DNA from: Flavobacteriaceae bacterium
GTDB lineage: Bacteria > Bacteroidota > Bacteroidia > Flavobacteriales > Flavobacteriaceae
Length of the DNA stretch: 63,172 nt
Direction: 5' to 3'
Assembly: GCA_021151665.1 (NCBI GenBank)
Contig: JAGKWW010000012.1
Coordinates: 1 to 63,172 of the forward strand
Notes under the pieces: generated by a model
The model's database searches: none
What the model was told of the DNA's origin: nothing
Seen by the model: only the letters and a program-made list of their open reading frames with translations
Made by a program: the position numbers and the translations under genes
Part shown: piece after piece, positions 15,599 through 23,500 of the stretch
Numbering within the stretch: position 1 is the first letter of the stretch
Layout: each line of letters starts with the position of its first letter

Positions 15599-16423
15599 TT
15601 AAGCAAGCGCAACCCTTTTGAAACCTGTTACGGTTAGTGAAGAATCTACAGACTTAACATACTCGCTTACGCTCATTTTGCTGTCTTTAATGTAGTCCTG
15701 GTTGATAAGGGTGTTGTCTTTAAAGAAACGGCCAAGCTTACCTTTTGCAATGTTATCAAGCATTGCTTCAGGCTTGCCTTCCTGGCGAAGCTGGTCTTTT
15801 GCGATCTCGATTTCTTTTTCTACAGTCGCAGCATCTACACCTTGCTCGTTAAGGGCAAGCGGAGCCATAGCAGCAGCCTGCATAGCGACGTTGCGTGCAG
15901 CTTCTTCAGCGCCTTCGGCATTTCCTGAAAGGCTTACAAGGGTAGCGATACGGTTACCGGCGTGGATGTATGAACCAACAAAAGCGCCATCAAGCCTTTC
16001 GAAAGAGCCGATCTCGATCTTCTCTCCGATAACGCCTGTTTGCTCTGTAAGTTTCTCTTCTACAGTGATGCCGTTGTATTCTTTAGCAAGAAGTTCTTCT
16101 TTAGTGTTGGCAGTAAGGGCAAGGGCAGCAAGGTCGTTAGCCAGCTTTACGAAAGACTCGTTTTTTGCAACGAAGTCGGTTTCGCAGTTAAGCGAGATAA
16201 CCACACCAGATGTTTTGTCATCGTTTACCACAGCAATTACAGCACCTTCGCTAGATTCGCGGTCAGCCCTGTTAGCAGCCACTTTCTGGCCTTTTTTGCG
16301 TAGTATCTCGATTGCCTTGTCAAAATCGCCTTCGGCCTCAACAAGAGCTTTTTTGCAGTCCATCATACCTGCGCCTGTAATCTGGCGTAGCTTGTTTACG
16401 TCTGCAGCAGTAATATTTGCCAT
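15599..16423 (-). CDS. tsf: Translation elongation factor Ts
   Basis: The 274-residue nucleotide exchange factor of EF-Tu. The UBA-like N-terminal domain has VNKLRQITGAGMMDCKKAL (residues 9-27), and the dimerisation core has NCETDFVAKNESF near 79-91. Length is normal. It lies downstream of rpsB, the usual bacterial order, with a 105-bp spacer that carries its own -7 box and an inverted repeat. Confidence 0.98.
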   Translation of the reverse strand: MANITAADVNKLRQITGAGMMDCKKALVEAEGDFDKAIEILRKKGQKVAANRADRESSEGAVIAVVNDDKTSGVVISLNCETDFVAKNESFVKLANDLAALALTANTKEELLAKEYNGITVEEKLTEQTGVIGEKIEIGSFERLDGAFVGSYIHAGNRIATLVSLSGNAEGAEEAARNVAMQAAAMAPLALNEQGVDAATVEKEIEIAKDQLRQEGKPEAMLDNIAKGKLGRFFKDNTLINQDYIKDSKMSVSEYVKSVDSSLTVTGFKRVALA

Positions 16424-16457
16424 TTTATTTGTTGTTTTTAAGGGTATTAAAAATTAT

Positions 16458-16513
16458 AAAGCCGTTATACAGATAATGTTACAAAAGTAAACATCACCAC
16501 GCACAACGGCTTT
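16458..16513 (-). promoter_or_regulatory. Internal tsf promoter inside an inverted repeat
   Basis: On the minus strand TACTTTTG (16482-16489 complement) matches TAnnTTTG and would start transcription for tsf. It is flanked by AAAGCCGTT and AACGGCTTT, a perfect 9-bp inverted repeat at 16458-16466 and 16505-16513. Transcript coming from rpsB could fold this hairpin (38-nt loop), and ATAATTTTT follows it, so it may attenuate read-through. Confidence 0.5.
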
Positions 16514-16528
16514 ACTGTAATGTTAACT

Positions 16529-17299
16529 TTATTCTTCTGATGTAGTGGCTGTAGCCTCTGCATTTACAGTTTCAGCTGCAGGAAGGTCCTGAGCATCTTC
16601 TTTGTCAGATTTACGGTCAGAAAGACCTTCTACAACGGCACCTGTTACCAGAGATAAAATTTTGTCGATAGATTTTGAAGCATCATCGTTAGCTGGTATT
16701 ACGTAGTCTACCTGGCGAGGGTCAGAGTTGGTATCTACCATTGCAAAAACCGGAATGTTTAATTTTTGAGCTTCTTTTACTGCGATGTGTTCTGCTTTGA
16801 TGTCTACTACGAAAAGCGCGGCAGGAAGCCTTGTCATATCGGCAATAGAACCAAGGTTTTTCTCAAGCTTAGCACGCAGACGGTCAACCTGAAGACGCTC
16901 TTTCTTAGAAAGCGTGTTGAATGTACCGTCTTTCTTCATCTTATCGATAGAAGCCATTTTCTTAACGGCTTTACGGATAGTAACGAAGTTAGTAAGCATA
17001 CCGCCCGGCCACCTTTCGGTGATGTACGGCATATTGGCAGCAGCAGCTTTTTCAGCTACGATATCCTTAGCTTGTTTTTTTGTAGCAACAAAAAGGATTT
17101 TCCTGCCTGATGCAGCAATTTTTTTAAGGGCTTCGTTAGCCTCTTCTATTTTGGCTGCAGTTTTATACAGGTTGATAATGTGTATGCCATTACGCTCCAT
17201 GTATATATATGGGGCCATGTTCGGGTCCCATTTCCTGGTCATGTGCCCAAAGTGAACACCTGCTTCCAGTAATTCTTTTACATCTACTTTATTTGCCAT
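16529..17299 (-). CDS. rpsB: 30S ribosomal protein S2
   Basis: A 256-residue S2 protein: LLEAGVHFGHMTRKWDPNM at the N-terminus, YITERWPGGMLTNFVTIRK near 95, and LPAALFVVDIKAEHIAVKEA near 160 are signature blocks. The C-terminal tail after about 225 is acidic and low-complexity, as often seen in Bacteroidota. It lies between rpsI and tsf. The 175-bp spacer to rpsI contains GC-rich inverted repeats (for example TCCCG/CGGGA around 17383-17398), which might be a leader structure. Confidence 0.98.
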   Translation of the reverse strand: MANKVDVKELLEAGVHFGHMTRKWDPNMAPYIYMERNGIHIINLYKTAAKIEEANEALKKIAASGRKILFVATKKQAKDIVAEKAAAANMPYITERWPGGMLTNFVTIRKAVKKMASIDKMKKDGTFNTLSKKERLQVDRLRAKLEKNLGSIADMTRLPAALFVVDIKAEHIAVKEAQKLNIPVFAMVDTNSDPRQVDYVIPANDDASKSIDKILSLVTGAVVEGLSDRKSDKEDAQDLPAAETVNAEATATTSEE

Positions 17300-17474
17300 T
17301 TTTGTAATAGTTTACGTTCTGTTGAGTAAGCAATGCACAGGTGGCTTAAGGTAAGGCCCTGCCCATTTAGATGCTAAACTAACTCCCGCCTCAACGGGAC
17401 AACAACAACTGAGTTTTTTAAAATCAATAATAAAAAATGAACGCCCCTCGACATGCTCGGGGTATTGAAGAATA

Positions 17475-17861
17475 TTAACGCTTAGAGAACTGGAATCTCT
17501 TACGGGCTTTCTTCTGGCCGAATTTCTTACGCTCAACCATACGGGGATCCCTTGTCAATAGTCCTTCAGGCTTAAGGATGCCGCGGTTTTCTGCATCTAC
17601 TTCGCACATAGCGCGAGCGATTGCCATACGTACAGCTTCTGCCTGGCCGGTGATACCGCCTCCGTATACATTTACTTTTACATCAAAGTTTTCCACGCTG
17701 TTTGTCATAGCAAGCGGCTGGCGCACTTTGTACTGTAGTGTAGCTGTAGGGAAATAGGTTTCAAGGTCTTTTTTGTTTACCGTGATCTTTCCTGAACCTT
17801 CTGTCAGGTAAACACGGGCAACAGCAGTTTTCCTCCTGCCGATTTTGTGGATAGTTGCCAT
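17475..17861 (-). CDS. rpsI: 30S ribosomal protein S9
   Basis: A 128-residue S9 protein with IGRRKTAVARVYL at the N-terminus, GGGITGQAEAVRMAIARA in the centre, and the typical basic C-terminus ending FQFSKR, which reaches the ribosomal P site. Its ATG overlaps the rplM stop by one base (TAATG), so it is translationally coupled. Confidence 0.98.
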   Translation of the reverse strand: MATIHKIGRRKTAVARVYLTEGSGKITVNKKDLETYFPTATLQYKVRQPLAMTNSVENFDVKVNVYGGGITGQAEAVRMAIARAMCEVDAENRGILKPEGLLTRDPRMVERKKFGQKKARKRFQFSKR

Positions 17862-18316
17862 TACTTCAGATCGTTTAAGTTAACGGTTTTAGGAGTCTGA
17901 GCCTCGTGCTTGTGGTCAGGTCCTACATATACATTCAGGTTGCGGAATAGCTGAGCCCCAAGTTTGTTCTTAGGTAGCATTCCTTTTACAGCTTTCTCTA
18001 CAAGGATAGCAGGGTTTTTTGCCTGGATGTTCCTTGCGGTAAGCGTCCTTTGGCCTCCCGGGTAACCTGTGTGGCGGATGTAAGTCTTGTCATCCAGCTT
18101 GTTACCTGTTAGGTTGATTTTGTCTGCGTTGATAACGATCACGTTATCGCCACAGTCTACGTGCGGTGTGTAACTTGGCTTGTATTTACCCCTTAAAAGC
18201 ATCGCCACTTTTGAGGCAAAACGACCTAAGTTATGACCTTCAGCATCAACAACGATCCACTCTTTCTGAGCAGTAGCCTTGTTAGCCGAAACTGTCTTGT
18301 AGCTTAATGTGTTCAC
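17861..18316 (-). CDS. rplM: 50S ribosomal protein L13
   Basis: A 151-residue L13 protein: KEWIVVDAEGHNLGRFAS near residue 18, the CGDNVIVINADKINLTGNK block near 60, and GMLPKNKLGAQLFRNLNVY near 112. It is the first gene of the rplM-rpsI-rpsB-tsf cluster, the usual order in Bacteroidota, and has a strong promoter 46 nt upstream. Confidence 0.98.
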   Translation of the reverse strand: MNTLSYKTVSANKATAQKEWIVVDAEGHNLGRFASKVAMLLRGKYKPSYTPHVDCGDNVIVINADKINLTGNKLDDKTYIRHTGYPGGQRTLTARNIQAKNPAILVEKAVKGMLPKNKLGAQLFRNLNVYVGPDHKHEAQTPKTVNLNDLK

Positions 18317-18361
18317 AATAAATTATTTTAATTAAACATTCCATCCCCAATAAAGGGAGTG

Positions 18362-18392
18362 CAAAAGTAAAACTATTTATTGGAAAATCAAA
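18362..18392 (-). promoter_or_regulatory. Promoter of the rplM-rpsI-rpsB-tsf operon
   Basis: On the minus strand TTTG (18389-18392 complement), a 19-nt spacer, then TACTTTTG (18362-18369 complement). This is the best match to the Bacteroidota -33/-7 consensus in the window, fitting a highly expressed ribosomal operon. Confidence 0.85.
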
Positions 18393-18523
18393 CAGTAAAC
18401 AAAAAGTTTTAGTCTGCTGCCGTTAAGGTGGATAAGCAGCATAATGCACTACAATATAAAAGTTGTTTATCAAGGCGAATCTTCTCAGAAAGGAAGCATA
18501 CCTTTACATTTAAATATAGGTTT

Positions 18524-18801
18524 ATGACCATCAGCGAACTCGACCTTGAACTTAAAGCGCTGGCATCCCGGAATCTGATTATTATCTTCACGGATTGTAT
18601 GGCTCTACAGACGATCGTGACAAAGTCGCCCTCAGGATTATGAAGGGTAAATATACGTTGGTATATGAAGTATATTACATTGAGCGAGGCGAACTACACG
18701 TCAATGCGAAATTTTATACCGAAGATGAGGCCTGCCAATATATATTGAAACGCTTCAAGTGGCAACAGGACTATAAAGCAAATACGGATGACAAGAAATG
18801 A
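18524..18801 (+). pseudogene. Small immunity-like protein, split by a frameshift
   Basis: Two overlapping reading frames form one sensible protein only if the frame shifts near 18568-18575 (CCCGGAA). The first (from ATG 18524) gives MTISELDLELKALASR; the second continues ESDYYLHGLYGSTDDRD, then YEVYYIERGELHVNAKFYTEDEACQYILKRF. Fused, the product is about 92 residues. The layout (short helix, YYL-G strand, YY-ERGE strands, final F-E-EAC-Y helix) matches the downstream gene and small immunity proteins of polymorphic toxin systems; I cannot name the exact family. One extra G at CCCGG would restore the frame, so it may be a recent mutation, a sequencing error, or translation from an internal TTG at 18595. 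No toxin gene is adjacent. Confidence 0.65.
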
Positions 18802-19060
18802 ACTGCTTGCAAAACTGCAAACTTACAATGTGCCGCCAAGCCTGTTTTCTCTGAATGAAGGACTAAAGCCCGACGCATTCATTCTTTCAGAAAGCAACGG
18901 GGTATGGGAGGGTTTCTATTTGGACGAGAAAGGCAATGAGCATGACCGCATTATTTACCCTTCGGAAGAAATCGCCTATGATTTTCTGTGGGTAAAGCTG
19001 GAACGCGAGATGCGTTTTTTCTATCCGGAGCGTTTTTCCGGAGATGCAACACCCGGGTAA
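18788..19060 (+). CDS. Small immunity-like protein
   Basis: A 90-residue protein overlapping the end of the frameshifted neighbour by 14 bp. It shows the same order of elements: MTRNELLAKLQTY helix, PSLFSLNEG strand, WEGFYLDEKGNEHDRI hairpin, then YPSEEIAYDFLWVKLERE helix. No signal peptide, so cytoplasmic. The resemblance to contact-dependent or T6SS/T9SS toxin immunity proteins is by pattern only. The two genes look like a duplicated pair, as often seen in orphan immunity clusters. Confidence 0.65.
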   Translation: MTRNELLAKLQTYNVPPSLFSLNEGLKPDAFILSESNGVWEGFYLDEKGNEHDRIIYPSEEIAYDFLWVKLEREMRFFYPERFSGDATPG

Positions 19061-19120
19061 AATCATGTAACAATTGTATTTCTTTTCACGGTTATCTTGG
19101 TTTCATAAAACCAGGCAGCT

Positions 19121-19990
19121 ATGAAAGAGGAAACCCAGATGCATCAAAGCAAGGACAGCCACATTATACCCATGACCTCTATCGCTTCAGGAAAGGGTAT
19201 TGAGGTGGCACCCGATGTTTATTACTACACCGACCAGATTGTAAACCTTATATTTTTTGGCGCACCTGCCTCAGGCAAATGGGTGCTTATTGATGCAGGC
19301 ATGCCCGGCTCGGGAGAAGACATCATAAAAGCAGCCGAAGCCCGTTACGGAAAGGGTACACGTCCTGAGGCCATTATCCTTACCCATGGGCACTTTGACC
19401 ATGTGGGTTCTATCGTGCATTTACTCAACGAATGGGATAACCCGACTGTATATGCGCACGTGATGGAGTTCCCGTTTCTTATAGGGCAACGCGCTTACCC
19501 CAAACCCGACCCATTAGTAGAGGGCGGCGGCTTGCTGGCCAAGGTATCGTTTCTATATCCGCATGAGCCCATAGACATTACTCCCGTACTGCAGCCGCTG
19601 CCCGCCGATGGCACTGTTCCGGAAATGCCGGGATGGAAGTGGCTGCATACCCCGGGGCACTCACCCGGACATATATCGCTGTTTCGTGAGCAGGACAGAT
19701 TCCTGATTGCCGGCGACGCATTTGTTACTGTAAAGCAGAGCTCGCTCTATAAGGTGCTCGTTCAAAAGGAGGAGGTTTACGGGCCGCCACGCTACCTTAC
19801 AACCGATTGGGAAGCGGCTCGCGCCTCGGTAAAAATACTCGATGAGCTTCAGCCGGAGCATGTGGTTTCGGGGCACGGCGCTTACATGCACGGCGAAGAA
19901 CTGCGCAAAGGGCTTCATCACCTGGCAACAGAATTTGATACCATCGCCCGCCCCGAATATGGGAAGTATGTAGATGGAGATCTTGAATAG
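19121..19990 (+). CDS. Metallo-beta-lactamase fold hydrolase
   Basis: A 289-residue cytoplasmic protein with the binuclear metal motif HGHFDHVGS near residue 90, a second histidine motif HTPGHSPGHI near 178, an aspartate in LIAGDAF near 195 and a late histidine in VVSGHGAYMHGEEL near 249. These are the five MBL-fold motifs. It resembles the glyoxalase II/MBL hydrolases broadly; the substrate is unknown. Its stop codon lies one base from the stop of the convergent lipoprotein gene, leaving no room for a terminator between them. Confidence 0.92.
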   Translation: MKEETQMHQSKDSHIIPMTSIASGKGIEVAPDVYYYTDQIVNLIFFGAPASGKWVLIDAGMPGSGEDIIKAAEARYGKGTRPEAIILTHGHFDHVGSIVHLLNEWDNPTVYAHVMEFPFLIGQRAYPKPDPLVEGGGLLAKVSFLYPHEPIDITPVLQPLPADGTVPEMPGWKWLHTPGHSPGHISLFREQDRFLIAGDAFVTVKQSSLYKVLVQKEEVYGPPRYLTTDWEAARASVKILDELQPEHVVSGHGAYMHGEELRKGLHHLATEFDTIARPEYGKYVDGDLE

Positions 19991-19991
19991 G

Positions 19992-20474
19992 TTATTCTAA
20001 AGGGCGAAGCGTATTGCTGTACGTAACGGTGAAGGGATAGTCTTTGCCCTGTGCTTTCTTTACATAAATGAATTTATGTTTTTTTGCTTCGCCGGCATCA
20101 ATGATCAATTCTTTTTTATCAGAGCTATCGTATATTCTGGTGTCAAGCGTGTTGTCTATACGTAGCTTGTCGGCAATTCCTGTTTTTTTGTTGCTTATCA
20201 GGTAGCCGCCGTAAAGCAGCTTTTTGCTGTTGGATACCACCATTTTTTCGCCAATGTAGCCTTGCGTGAAAATTAATACCGAGAAATTCGCTCCCGTAGC
20301 GTCCATGCTCTTCAGGATCGCGGCTTTCTTGGCAGGTGTCACTGACCTGAAGTCATCCCTGTATTGTATGGTGTTGGATTCTTTAGCGGCTGGCGCCGAA
20401 GCCACGGCTTCTTTTTTTGCTTTGCACATGGTAAACAGCAACGCGCAGGCTATAATCAAAAATATCTTTTTCAT
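19992..20474 (-). CDS. Lipoprotein of unknown function
   Basis: A 160-residue protein with a lipoprotein signal peptide (MKKIFLIIACALLF, lipobox ending at C17 in TMCKAKK). The mature part is a single beta-rich domain (FSVLIFTQGYIGEKMVVSN, LLYGGYLISNKKTG, FIYVKKAQGKDYPFTVTYSN). I do not recognise the family. The lysines straight after the cysteine differ from the acidic surface-export signal of other lipoproteins here, so it probably stays in the periplasm. Confidence 0.8.
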   Translation of the reverse strand: MKKIFLIIACALLFTMCKAKKEAVASAPAAKESNTIQYRDDFRSVTPAKKAAILKSMDATGANFSVLIFTQGYIGEKMVVSNSKKLLYGGYLISNKKTGIADKLRIDNTLDTRIYDSSDKKELIIDAGEAKKHKFIYVKKAQGKDYPFTVTYSNTLRPLE

Positions 20475-20546
20475 TGTATTTAATTCGATACCTATAAAAT
20501 TAGCGCATGCGGATTTTTTGAGTGGATGGTTTAAGATTAAAATAAC

Positions 20547-20574
20547 AAAAGGCCTCCGTTACGGGAGGCCTTTT
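20547..20574 (-). terminator. Terminator of the susCDE-amylase operon
   Basis: GGCCTCC (20551-20557) pairs with GGAGGCC (20564-20570) around a 6-nt loop, with four A on one side and four T on the other. It lies about 30 bp past the amylase stop on the minus strand. Confidence 0.88.
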
Positions 20575-20601
20575 CTAACTTAACATAAACTAACTCAAAA
20601 A

Positions 20602-23445
20602 CTATTCTTTGATAAGCTTAACCGTTTTCTGACGGTTGCTGTTGTCTGTCAGTTTTACAAGGTAAACGCCTTTGCTCAGTCCGCTTACGTTATATACATT
20701 ATACGATGCGTTAGCGCCGAACGTTTTTACAAGCTGGCCGGTGATGCTGTACACTTCAACCTTAGCTACGGCTGTATTTAAGGTAAACACATCTGTAGCA
20801 GGGTTAGGGTAAAGCGCAATGGTTTCCATCGTTTGCTCTGTAGTGCTCAGCGCAGCTGGCTGGTTGCCATACATACGGAATTCGCCTGCCGGTACTGCAA
20901 TGTTCGCATTTACATCGGTCACATTTATTGTAGAACCGTCCATGAGGTTATACCACGTTCCGGCAAATGGGAACGACGGCGTGATGTTCGCGCTGCCAAT
21001 GTTGAAGTTGGCCAGTATCACCACATTCTTCAGCTGGTCTGTCGTGAGGGCGTCATTCCAGATGTATATCTTCTGTGTAAGCGAATTGCCTGAAGACGGA
21101 TTGATAGAATAACTACCTTCAAAAACGGGTTGCTGTATCTTAAGCTGGATCATTTTTGCCCAGTCATCGTACACCTTTTTGCGGGCTACATTGGTAAGCC
21201 AGCTTTCTGTCCACTGCGGTTGCGGCTTGGTATCAAGCTTGCAGTCCCCACTGGTAGCATCGGTATTGGTATTTACTGTACCGTTATTGCAGGTATAGAT
21301 CGATTTGTCCCACCCAAGGTCGCCGAAATGCCATATCATTTTAGGGCCCGGTACCGGGATAAGCGTTGCGCCGAGTGTAGACATACGGGTTAGCGCAACA
21401 GGTAGTGTACGCACATTGTGCGAAGAGTTTACATTGCTTCCGTAAGTAAGGTTTTTGTACATGATACGCTCTTCATCATGGCTTTCTGCATAACCAACAA
21501 GGCGCTTTCCGGTAAACCCGCGGCTGTCGCTACCTACACGATTGATGTTGGCGTCGGTACTAAAGCCCATCGTCAGCTGGTTGTAAGCGTAGTTCAGGTT
21601 ACCCCAAAGCATTACACCTTTACCTTCGGCTACTTTAAAGTTGGCCCACTGCTGCTCTTCAGAATCAATGCCAAGGTGCTCAAAAATCGTGTAGTGCGTA
21701 GGGTCTACTGTCCATGAATAATCTGCGTAGTCTTTCAGGATATCCACGCGGTCCTGCTGATAGGCATTGGTACAGCTTTCGTTGCTTGCCGTACACGCCT
21801 GTGTAAAGCCTTTGGTAAGGTCCCAGCGGAAACCATCGATATGGTATTCCTGTATCCATTGCTTTATTACCCTTTTTACGTAGTACTTAGTACGGGCAGA
21901 CGAGTGGTTGAAGTCAGAGCCAACGCTGTATGCATGTTTTGCCACTGTATTAAAATACGGGTTCTCGGTGGTAGGATCGCCAAAACCATCGCCGTCCGGG
22001 TCGTTCATCCACATCCGCACCATTGGGTTGCGCCCAAAGGCGTGGTTCAGCGCCACATCAAGGATCACTGCAATGCCGTTCTGGTGGCAAAGGTCGATAA
22101 GCTCTTTCAGTTTGTTGGCCGGGCCGTAGAATTTGTCGTTCGCCATGTGGAACGACGTATTGTAACCCCAGCTTTCGTTACCCTCAAATTCCATTACCGG
22201 CATCAGCTCGATAGCGTTTATCTTAAGGTTCTTAAAGTAATCGATTTTATTGATAAGGTCCTGGTAGCTCCTGTCCGAATCAAAATCCCGTACAAGTGCC
22301 TCGTATATAATAAGGTCTTCTTTTTTGGGCTTTTCGAAATTGGTTACCTGCCAGTTGTAAGGTGTCTGGCCTGTTTGAAGTACGGTTACTTCGCGTTCCT
22401 GCCCTGCCGGGTAAGCCGGGAGGTTAGGATATTTAGAGGCTGGAATATAGGGGTCATCGTATGGTGAAAGCACAAGGGTAGAGTAGGGGTCAGCCGTTTT
22501 TACTACCATAGACGAACCTGTAAGCGGTGTCTGGTCTACTACCCAGTATTGATACGAATATTGTGTTCCCGGAGTGAGGCCGGTCAGCTCAAGATAAAAT
22601 TTACCTGTCGAAGGGTCTTTGCGCATTGCGTAGTCAGATCCCGGAGTCCAGTTATTGAAACTGCCTGCAACGTATACAAAATCTTTTCCGGGTGCATCAA
22701 GCACAAGGGTTGCTTTTGTAGCGTCGGACGAATTATAGTTAATACCGTCTTCAAGTCCCGATGGCATTGCTGCGCTGATAACGATAGGCGCCGCAATTAC
22801 CGAAAAGTTTTTGGTAATGGTCTGCGTGCCCTGAGTTACAACCAAACTGTAATTTTGGTTGGATGTGATGTTGTTGTGCGAAAAAGAATAGGAAGTTGCG
22901 CTTGATACCGAGTTGAGAGCGGTACCATTGGCAATTAGTTGATAAGAGGCATTACCGCCAGTATTGCTTGCAGAAATTGCAAGGCTGCCTCCTTGTGACA
23001 CTACCGTCACGCTGTTTTGTACGGGTGCCGAAAGCGTGACCTGAAAGGCGCCAACATTGGCAAATAGGTCAGAACTCTGTGGGCTTCCGGTTGCTGCGCG
23101 AAATACCACGCATATTTTTGTGATGGTGCTCCCTGCCGGAACGCCAAAATAAGTGTAAAGATCCGGAGTGATATCCAGCTTATAGGTGGTTCCCGATACC
23201 AGCGTCATCGCGGGTTGGGTGGTATTATTGCCCCAGCTGCCTTTTACGTACTGCCAGTCGGTACCGTTTACGGTAAGGCCGATGTGGGCATAAATGGTGC
23301 CGGTGTAGCTTGCCAGCGGCGTGCCCGTCTTGTTGAACAGCACAGTAACAGGCCCCTCTGCAATTGCCGGTGAAGGCGTTGTAGAAAGCTGCCCGAAACC
23401 GGCCATGCTAACCATCAGCAGAAATAATAATGTAATTCTTTTCAT
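20602..23445 (-). CDS. T9SS-exported GH13 alpha-amylase
   Basis: A 947-residue starch-degrading enzyme. A signal peptide (MKRITLLFLLMVSMAG) is followed by an N-terminal beta module (about 20-130), an Ig-like module, a CBM48-like module with FVYVAGSFNNW near 260, and a GH13 barrel with DVALNH (about 465), GFRWDLT (about 540, nucleophile D), FEHLG (about 585, acid E) and SHDEER (about 657). The last ~75 residues (LYPNPATDVF to TVKLIKE) form a T9SS type A sorting domain, so it is secreted or surface-attached. The start at 23445 gives the clean signal peptide. It is the last gene of the susCDE operon and would cut starch outside the cell. Confidence 0.94.
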   Translation of the reverse strand: MKRITLLFLLMVSMAGFGQLSTTPSPAIAEGPVTVLFNKTGTPLASYTGTIYAHIGLTVNGTDWQYVKGSWGNNTTQPAMTLVSGTTYKLDITPDLYTYFGVPAGSTITKICVVFRAATGSPQSSDLFANVGAFQVTLSAPVQNSVTVVSQGGSLAISASNTGGNASYQLIANGTALNSVSSATSYSFSHNNITSNQNYSLVVTQGTQTITKNFSVIAAPIVISAAMPSGLEDGINYNSSDATKATLVLDAPGKDFVYVAGSFNNWTPGSDYAMRKDPSTGKFYLELTGLTPGTQYSYQYWVVDQTPLTGSSMVVKTADPYSTLVLSPYDDPYIPASKYPNLPAYPAGQEREVTVLQTGQTPYNWQVTNFEKPKKEDLIIYEALVRDFDSDRSYQDLINKIDYFKNLKINAIELMPVMEFEGNESWGYNTSFHMANDKFYGPANKLKELIDLCHQNGIAVILDVALNHAFGRNPMVRMWMNDPDGDGFGDPTTENPYFNTVAKHAYSVGSDFNHSSARTKYYVKRVIKQWIQEYHIDGFRWDLTKGFTQACTASNESCTNAYQQDRVDILKDYADYSWTVDPTHYTIFEHLGIDSEEQQWANFKVAEGKGVMLWGNLNYAYNQLTMGFSTDANINRVGSDSRGFTGKRLVGYAESHDEERIMYKNLTYGSNVNSSHNVRTLPVALTRMSTLGATLIPVPGPKMIWHFGDLGWDKSIYTCNNGTVNTNTDATSGDCKLDTKPQPQWTESWLTNVARKKVYDDWAKMIQLKIQQPVFEGSYSINPSSGNSLTQKIYIWNDALTTDQLKNVVILANFNIGSANITPSFPFAGTWYNLMDGSTINVTDVNANIAVPAGEFRMYGNQPAALSTTEQTMETIALYPNPATDVFTLNTAVAKVEVYSITGQLVKTFGANASYNVYNVSGLSKGVYLVKLTDNSNRQKTVKLIKE

Positions 23446-23464
23446 AGTATTTAGTAAAAGCAAC

Positions 23465-23489
23465 AAAAGGGCTGACAAGCAGCCCTTTT
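23465..23489. terminator. Hairpin in the susE-amylase spacer
   Basis: A perfect 10-bp inverted repeat, AAAAGGGCTG and CAGCCCTTTT, around a 5-nt loop, between the susE stop and the amylase ATG. On the coding (minus) strand only CCCTTTTGTTG follows, so termination would be partial; this could lower amylase expression relative to susCDE or stabilise the upstream mRNA. Confidence 0.65.
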
Positions 23490-23500
23490 GTTTTTGTTAA

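Noticed and set aside
15702..16490. 262-codon open frame on the plus strand
   Set aside because: Antisense to tsf, serine/alanine-rich composition typical of a mirror frame of a conserved gene.
17412..17465. Possible terminator after rpsI (CCCC...GGGG around 17444-17462)
   Set aside because: The stem is only four clean pairs with mismatches inside and a poor T-run position; too weak to call.
18409..18643. Separate 60-71 codon frames around 18409-18643
   Set aside because: The minus frame is a shadow; the plus frame is the 5' half of the frameshifted immunity-like gene and is described there.
21841..22467. 208-codon open frame on the plus strand
   Set aside because: Antisense to the GH13 barrel of the secreted amylase; no independent promoter or domain.
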